This document shows positions 59,592 to 64,000 of a stretch of DNA of 64,000 bases, in pieces. Positions within the stretch are counted from its first letter, which is position 1. The number at the start of each line of letters is the position of its first letter. A model generated the notes under the pieces. The model did no database searches and was not told the DNA's origin. It saw only the letters and a program-made list of their open reading frames with translations. The translations under genes were made by a program, and so were the position numbers. Origin of the DNA: Streptomyces melanogenes (GTDB lineage: Bacteria > Actinomycetota > Actinomycetes > Streptomycetales > Streptomycetaceae); contig NZ_BMTS01000007.1 of the NCBI RefSeq assembly GCF_014649795.1, forward strand, positions 186,001 to 250,000. The letters are read 5' to 3'.

Positions 59592-60112
59592 TCAGTACGG
59601 TTCGCGGAGCTTGGTACGCAGTTTGCGCCAGTACCGGGCGAGCAAGGATTCCTCGGCGTCATGCCCCTGGGGGCGTAAGCGAGGGGGTGGGCGTCCACGT
59701 CCTCCAGCCGGACTCCCGGGCACTGCACGGGAATCCTCGCCCGGAACTCCTCGGCCCACCGAGCGTCGAGGCGGCGGAGGAGTTCGACCTGCTTGGCGTT
59801 CCACCCGATCCGCGAGTCCCGGTCGGCGGGCCACCTGTCCCGCTGGTCCAGCTCCCAACGGATGGCCAGGGTGGTGGTGGCGTAGAGGGCGATCCAGTGC
59901 AGGGCCTCGTCGAGGTCCTCGGTGGTAGTGCGTTGCTGGGATTCCACACCGCGCTCCATCACGACCATGTGGATGACCCCGTCATGGACCTCGATGTAGG
60001 GGTGGGAGGCGCCCCGGATGCTGAACCCGACCAAGTCGTGGACATCCCCTTCGTAGAGCTTGGCGGACATGGCGTGCACGGCGGCTTGCACATCCCCGAT
60101 TGTTATCGTCAT
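59592..60112 (-). pseudogene. Frameshifted small cytosolic gene, possibly immunity-type
   Basis: From ATG 60112 the protein reads TITIGDVQAAVHAMSAKLYE, SFIRGASHPYIEVHDGVIHM-like strands, DLDEALHWIALYATTTLAIRWE and ARWAEEFRARIPVQCPGV, ending VDAHPLAYAPRG. The frame then becomes unlikely. In another frame GHDAEESLLARYWRKLRTKL and a stop at 59592 follow naturally. A missing C in the CCCCCAGGGG tract near 59670 explains this. The product would be about 173 residues. Its layout resembles Imm63-type immunity proteins, with low confidence. A homopolymer error in the assembly is equally possible. Confidence 0.55.
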
Positions 60113-60265
60113 GGCGACGATTATTGCATCAAGTCAATCCGCAAAGGGGGAGTCGGCTGCCAGGGGCCTGAAAGTGACGGTTCCCGTTCCCTATCCTGAA
60201 TAGCATGATCATTTGCACTGTGGGCCGTCCGGCCTCGCAGCGCGGTGACACCCCCGGGAGGGGAC

Positions 60266-60469
60266 ATGGCCACTGGCACCGTGAAGTGGTGCAACGATGC
60301 GAAGGGGTTCGGTTTCATCACCCCGGAGGGCGGCGGTGACGACCTCTTCGCCCACTTCAGCGAGATCCGAGTGGAGGGCTTCAAGACCCTGCAGGAGAAC
60401 CAGAAGGTGGAATTCGAGGTCAAGACGGGCCCCAAGGGCCTGCAGGCCGCCAACATCAGGCCCCTGTAG
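60266..60469 (+). CDS. cspA: Cold-shock protein
   Basis: This 67-residue OB-fold protein binds single-stranded RNA/DNA and keeps mRNAs unstructured. It starts MATGTVKWCNDAKGFGFITP; RNP1 is KGFGFI at 13-18 and RNP2 LFAHF at 27-31. GGGAGGGG precedes the ATG. Length and sequence match the many Csp paralogues of Streptomyces. It is a single-gene unit. Whether it is cold-induced or constitutive cannot be told; the letter suffix of the symbol is nominal. Confidence 0.93.
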   Translation: MATGTVKWCNDAKGFGFITPEGGGDDLFAHFSEIRVEGFKTLQENQKVEFEVKTGPKGLQAANIRPL

Positions 60470-60902
60470 CTGACCGACGCAGCCTCTGCCTTTCCTTGGG
60501 TGACAAGGAGGGGCAGAGCCCAAGGTCGGCGGACGCTGCGGTCCACGCACGCCATGTCCGGTCGGCGTCACGGTTGGCCGATCATGGGCGTTCACCGGCG
60601 GGCGCGGCAGGAAATGCGGTAGTGAACCGTCGCCGGGGTGCGCTAGCGTCGAAGCGTACTTGTTGCCGCCGTTGGGAGAGGCCCGTGCGCCGCTGAGGTC
60701 CGAGACACCGTGCACGCTGTTGGCGTGCCGACGAGTGTGACCTCGCAGGCGAGCCGTCTGCGGGCCGGGCTTCATGCTGCCCGGCCCCACCCCCGCTTGC
60801 GGCGCCTTCCTTTCCTCGTGCCATCCGCGGCCTGCGGCGGATGCGCGGTGTCTCCACGCGCTGGACCCCGTCACCAGTACGCCCCAGGGGAGACACCCAC
60901 TC
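60470..60902. promoter_or_regulatory. Long structured leader upstream of the ABC-F gene
   Basis: The 433-bp gap contains no credible gene but has strong secondary structure near the ABC-F start. A perfect 9-bp hairpin GGGCCGGGC/GCCCGGCCC lies at 60762-60787, and an ATCCGC/GCGGAT stem follows at about 60825-60845. A tiny frame GTG CGC CGC TGA at 60685-60696 is preceded by GGGAGAGG. The layout is compatible with antibiotic-responsive attenuation of the resistance-type gene downstream. Confidence 0.4.
60762..60787 (+). terminator. Possible attenuator hairpin
   Basis: GGGCCGGGC and GCCCGGCCC pair perfectly around an 8-nt loop, 115 bp before the ABC-F start codon. It may act as a leader terminator. 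Confidence 0.45.
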
Positions 60903-62549
60903 ATGACCATGCACCTGTCCGCGCCCGTCCTGTGCACCGGGCTCACGTACACCTGGCCCGACGGCACGCCCGTCCTGAAGGATCTGACCTGGACGGCCGG
61001 CGACGGCCGCACCGGCCTGATCGGGAACAACGGGACCGGGAAGTCCACTCTCCTCAAGCTCATCGCGGGCCGGCTCGCTCCGGCGGCGGGTTCCGTGCGG
61101 GTGGCGGGCGAGCCCGGCTACCTCTCACAGGACCTGACCCTCGACGCGAGCCTGCCCGTCGACGTGGTCCTCGGTGTAGCCGAGTCCCGTGCCGCACTGC
61201 ACGCCATCGAGTCCGGCGATACGGACGAGCGGCACTTCACCGCGCTGGGAGACGACTGGGACGTGGAGGAGCGGACCCATGCCACCCTCGCCCGCCTCGG
61301 CCTGGGCCACATCGGGCTGGACCGGACCGTCGGCGACATCTCCGGCGGTGAGGCTGTGCTGCTGCGGCTGGCCGCGCTGCTGCTGGCCCGCCCGGCGGTC
61401 CTGCTCCTGGACGAGCCCACCAACAACCTCGACCGGGAAGCCCGCACCCGACTGCGCCAGGCACTCGCCGACTACCGGGGCACGGTCATCGTGGTGACCC
61501 ACGACCGCGAACTCCTCGACCACGTCGATCAGATCGCCGAACTCCGCGACGGCGCCATTCGGACCTTCGGCGGAAACCTGACCGCGTACGAGGAGACCGT
61601 CGCCGCCGAGCAGGAGACGGCCCAGCAGGCCCATGCCACGGCCCGCGCGGGCGTCGCCCGCCAGCGCCGCGACCTGCTCGCCGCCCAGACCCGCCAGGCG
61701 CGCAGCGCCCGTTACGGCAAGCAGGCCTTCGCGGACAACCGCATGGACAAGGCGGCCGCGGGGACGATGAAGCGCGCCGCACAGGTGTCTCGCGGCAAGC
61801 AACAGGCCGTACACGAAGAGCGACTGACGGAGGCTCAGAATCAGCTGGCAGCTGCCGAGGAGCGCCTGCGCGACGACGACACCATCCGCATCGACCTGCC
61901 CGACACGGCCGTGCCCACCCACCGTACGGTCCTCACCCTGGAAGGCCTGCGGCTGCGCACCGGGCGCGCCCTCGGCGACCTGCGCGTGCACGGGCCCGAG
62001 CGGATCGCGCTCACCGGGCGCAACGGCACCGGCAAGACGACGCTGCTGCGTACCGTCGCGGGTGAGCTGTCGCCCGCCGGGGGCCGGGCGACCGTCCACG
62101 TCCCGCTGCGGTACCTGCCGCAGCGTCTCGACCTGCTGGACGACGACCGGTCGATCTTCGACAACGTCTCCGGCCTCAATCCCCACGCCGTCCCCAACCG
62201 CATCCGCGCGCAGCTCGCCCGGTTCCTGTTCAAGGCGCACCGCGCCGACCAGCCGGTCGCCACGCTCTCGGGCGGGGAACGCTTCCGGGCGACGCTCGCG
62301 GCCCTCCTGCTGGCCGACCCGGCGCCGCAGCTGCTGTTGTTGGACGAGCCGACCAACAACCTCGACATGGCCAGTACGGGTCAACTCGTCCAGGCCCTCG
62401 CGGGCTACCGGGGTGCGCTGATCATCGCCAGCCACGACGAGCGCTTCCTCTCGCAGATCGGGATCACCCGGTGGCTGCGTCTGGACGCCGGTGCGGCACC
62501 GCGTGCCTCCGGTCGGCAGGCGGGCGAGGCGCGGACGGCGGAGGGCTGA
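60903..62549 (+). CDS. ABC-F family ATP-binding protein (ribosome protection type)
   Basis: This 548-residue cytosolic protein has two ABC domains and no membrane part. Domain 1 has Walker A GNNGTGKS at 41-48, signature SGGEAVLL and Walker B LLLLDEPTNNLD. Domain 2 has Walker A GRNGTGKT, SGGERFRATLA and LLLLDEPTNNLD. The charged linker helix between them (QTRQARSARYGKQAF and following) is of the ARE-ABCF type that reaches into the ribosomal exit region. Family members release macrolides, lincosamides, streptogramins or pleuromutilins from ribosomes, or modulate translation. GGGGAG lies ten bases before the ATG. Regulation by the structured leader is suspected. Confidence 0.88.
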   Translation: MTMHLSAPVLCTGLTYTWPDGTPVLKDLTWTAGDGRTGLIGNNGTGKSTLLKLIAGRLAPAAGSVRVAGEPGYLSQDLTLDASLPVDVVLGVAESRAALHAIESGDTDERHFTALGDDWDVEERTHATLARLGLGHIGLDRTVGDISGGEAVLLRLAALLLARPAVLLLDEPTNNLDREARTRLRQALADYRGTVIVVTHDRELLDHVDQIAELRDGAIRTFGGNLTAYEETVAAEQETAQQAHATARAGVARQRRDLLAAQTRQARSARYGKQAFADNRMDKAAAGTMKRAAQVSRGKQQAVHEERLTEAQNQLAAAEERLRDDDTIRIDLPDTAVPTHRTVLTLEGLRLRTGRALGDLRVHGPERIALTGRNGTGKTTLLRTVAGELSPAGGRATVHVPLRYLPQRLDLLDDDRSIFDNVSGLNPHAVPNRIRAQLARFLFKAHRADQPVATLSGGERFRATLAALLLADPAPQLLLLDEPTNNLDMASTGQLVQALAGYRGALIIASHDERFLSQIGITRWLRLDAGAAPRASGRQAGEARTAEG

Positions 62550-62721
62550 GCCGACGGGGGACCTTCCACGACGTGCTCGGGGAGGCGGCGGATACCCTGG
62601 CGTGCCGGGCGGTGGTGCGTCAGTTCCGTCGTCACCGGGGTATTCCTTGGCCGTCGCCGTGGTGCGAGCGTAGGACCTGGGATGCGGTCGAGGCCGAGTG
62701 GGTCGAGTGGGGAGTTCTGGG

Positions 62722-62973
62722 ATGAGTGAGAAGGCGCGAGTCCTGTTCGAGGCGTTGGACCTGGATTCCGACGGGCAGCTGACGCGGGTCGAGGTGATTT
62801 CGGCGCTGCGGGACCGGGGGCCGACGCTGGCGGCGCAGGGGGTGCTGCCGTTCTGGGGCGTGCAGGACGCGGAGGCGTCGTCGGCGCTGTTCGACGCGGC
62901 GGATGCGAACGGGGACGCGGTGCTGACGTTCGAGGAGTTCGCGGCGGTGGTGGACCGGCGGTTCGGCTGGTAG
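62722..62973 (+). CDS. EF-hand calcium-binding protein
   Basis: This 83-residue protein has two EF-hands. Loop 1 is DLDSDGQLTRVE at 13-24 and loop 2 is DANGDAVLTFEE at 61-72; both have the 1, 3, 5, 7, 9 and 12 ligands in place. The helices are amphipathic and the spacing (48 residues) is longer than in calmodulin pairs. GGGAG lies seven bases before the ATG. Small EF-hand proteins of this kind buffer or sense Ca2+ in Streptomyces; partners are unknown. Confidence 0.85.
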   Translation: MSEKARVLFEALDLDSDGQLTRVEVISALRDRGPTLAAQGVLPFWGVQDAEASSALFDAADANGDAVLTFEEFAAVVDRRFGW

Positions 62974-63029
62974 CCGGGGCCGTGCCGCGTGGGGCACCGG
63001 GCGCCCGGCAAGAGGTTGAAAGCGACGGC

Positions 63030-64000
63030 CTAGCGCGGTGCCTGCGGTGCCCTCTGTAACGGACTCGTGGGGGCGGCGAGCCGGTGCTGTAGCTCGATGT
63101 GGCGGAACTGGTAGACGGCCCCCACCCGCCGCAGCACACCCCGTTCGTGGGCGTCGGTGAGGAAGGCCATCAGGTCGTACGGCAGTCCCGCACGCAGGGC
63201 CAGGTAGCAGCGGGCAACGGTGTAGTGGCCCCAGGCGGACTGCCGGATCCCGATGGCCAGCCCGGTCAGGACGGCCGGGATGAGCCCCACGACGAAGCCC
63301 CACAGCGGGCCGCCGGCCGCCTCGGCGCCCCACACGCGTGTCGAGCCGGTCAGCACGGCGCACCAGCTCTGGATCCCGATGCTGACGGCGCCGACCACCG
63401 TGGCCGTGAGGACGCAGGTGATCAGGGTGCGGCGGTCGTTGGCGAGCAGGGCCCGCGCGTCGACCGAGGTGCCCAGGTCGACCGGGACGGCACGCAGGCC
63501 GTGCACGAGTACGCCGGCCACGCCGAACACCGTGCCCGTCTGCAGGGCCGCCCAGAACGCGGCGCGCGGATGGGGAGGTGCGATGTACTGACGGCCGTCG
63601 CCGCCCGACAGGACGTCCGAGAGCAGGCCTTCCAGCAGGATGCTGGCGCCGATCAGCAGGGCGATCTGGAGTCCGCGGCCGAGGCTCTGTCCGCTGAAGT
63701 GCCAGCGTATCCGCGCGGCCGGACAGGCGAGTTCGGCGCGCAGGCCGTCCGTGCCGATCGCGGCCGCGGCCACACCGTACAGGAGGGCGTGCACCGCGCC
63801 GCAGCCGTTGCCGAAGGCCGCCGTGTAGCAGAGGGCGGCTACGAGCGCGGTCACCAGGGCCGCTCGGTCCCAGTCGGCGGGCCGTCGCAGGTACGGTCGG
63901 CCGCCGCACGCGAAGCCGGAGATGATCACCCCGGCCAGGGTCAGGGTGGTGACGTCGGCCAGGCGGTTGAGTACGAGTTCGGCGGTGACGTCGGGCGCGA
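63030..64000 (-). CDS. NACHT-type NTPase, C-terminal membrane half (5' end outside window)
   Basis: Only the last 323 residues are present and the frame is open to the window edge. It has about seven hydrophobic helices, including LVTALVAALCYTAAFGNG, GRGLQIALLIGASILLEG, FWAALQTGTVFGVAGVLVHG and AEAAGGPLWGFVVGLIPAVL. The end reads YDLMAFLTDAHERGVLRRVG and YQFRHIELQHRLA, a signature of Streptomyces membrane-anchored NACHT NTPases. The NTPase domain should lie outside the window to the right. Such proteins may act in defence or stress signalling, but this is inferred from family. Confidence 0.75.
   Translation of the reverse strand, partial: APDVTAELVLNRLADVTTLTLAGVIISGFACGGRPYLRRPADWDRAALVTALVAALCYTAAFGNGCGAVHALLYGVAAAAIGTDGLRAELACPAARIRWHFSGQSLGRGLQIALLIGASILLEGLLSDVLSGGDGRQYIAPPHPRAAFWAALQTGTVFGVAGVLVHGLRAVPVDLGTSVDARALLANDRRTLITCVLTATVVGAVSIGIQSWCAVLTGSTRVWGAEAAGGPLWGFVVGLIPAVLTGLAIGIRQSAWGHYTVARCYLALRAGLPYDLMAFLTDAHERGVLRRVGAVYQFRHIELQHRLAAPTSPLQRAPQAPR

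Noticed and set aside
1..64000. CRISPR arrays, rRNA genes, intact insertion sequences, prophage
   Set aside because: No spaced direct repeats, no rRNA-like conserved blocks, and no transposase or phage structural genes were seen; only an integrase relic.

Overview
The window is about 70% G+C or more, almost all codons end in G or C, and GTG/TTG starts are common. Together with the gene families present (STAND and NACHT NTPases, tandem VOC proteins, F420-type luciferase-like oxidoreductases, LtrA, a class I terpene synthase, NarL-type two-component genes) this points to a Streptomyces chromosome, probably an accessory or arm region rather than the housekeeping core. There are no rRNA operons, CRISPR arrays or intact insertion sequences; one tRNA-like gene, an integrase relic and several frameshifted genes are present.

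Layout. 1-5.9 kb: right-hand part of an apparent small biosynthetic cluster (amidohydrolase, SAM methyltransferase, zinc dehydrogenase and a lone carrier protein on +; an EctC-like cupin and an ATP-grasp ligase on -; a divergent membrane desaturase/hydroxylase). 6-14 kb: secreted, VOC, transport and regulatory genes. 14.3-18.1 kb: secreted GH3 glycosidase with a CebR-like box, converging on a thermolysin-like protease. 19.2-24.5 kb: a sulfur-scavenging type operon (cysteine-rich leader peptide, ABC permease, substrate-binding lipoprotein, two FMN monooxygenases). 24.7-30.2 kb: hydrolases, an F420-type oxidoreductase and a two-component system whose kinase is frameshifted. 30.3-32 kb: a MerR-HEAT fusion next to a HEAT-only protein. 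33-41 kb: LRR protein, a TetR/SDR/aldo-keto reductase locus with two matching operators, a LysR/cupin pair with a palindromic operator, and LtrA. 41.4-46.3 kb: tRNA-like gene, a decayed small gene, darcynin-like protein, a TetR, and a TetR-MFS operon with two palindromic operators. 47.4-50.1 kb: a membrane effector and NLR-like STAND NTPase that share RHIM-like motifs. 50.2-52 kb: PIG-L deacetylase and an iron-box-controlled siderophore-type acetyltransferase. 52.4-53.7 kb: regulator and integrase relics around a flavoprotein. 53.7-57.1 kb: a terpene mini-cluster. 57.3-64 kb: GNAT, a 7-bp tandem repeat, PEP-mutase/isocitrate-lyase enzyme, a frameshifted possible immunity gene, cold-shock protein, ABC-F protein with a structured leader, EF-hand protein and the membrane end of a NACHT NTPase.

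The strongest candidates for an under-described system are the EctC-like/ATP-grasp/carrier-protein cluster at the left edge, the NLR/membrane-effector pair at 47.4-50.1 kb, and the terpene synthase/flavin oxidase/membrane protein operon. Several regulatory circuits can be read directly: CebR-like box, iron box, two paired TetR operator arrays, a LysR palindrome and a cysteine-rich leader peptide. All family assignments come from motif recognition by eye; no database search was run.
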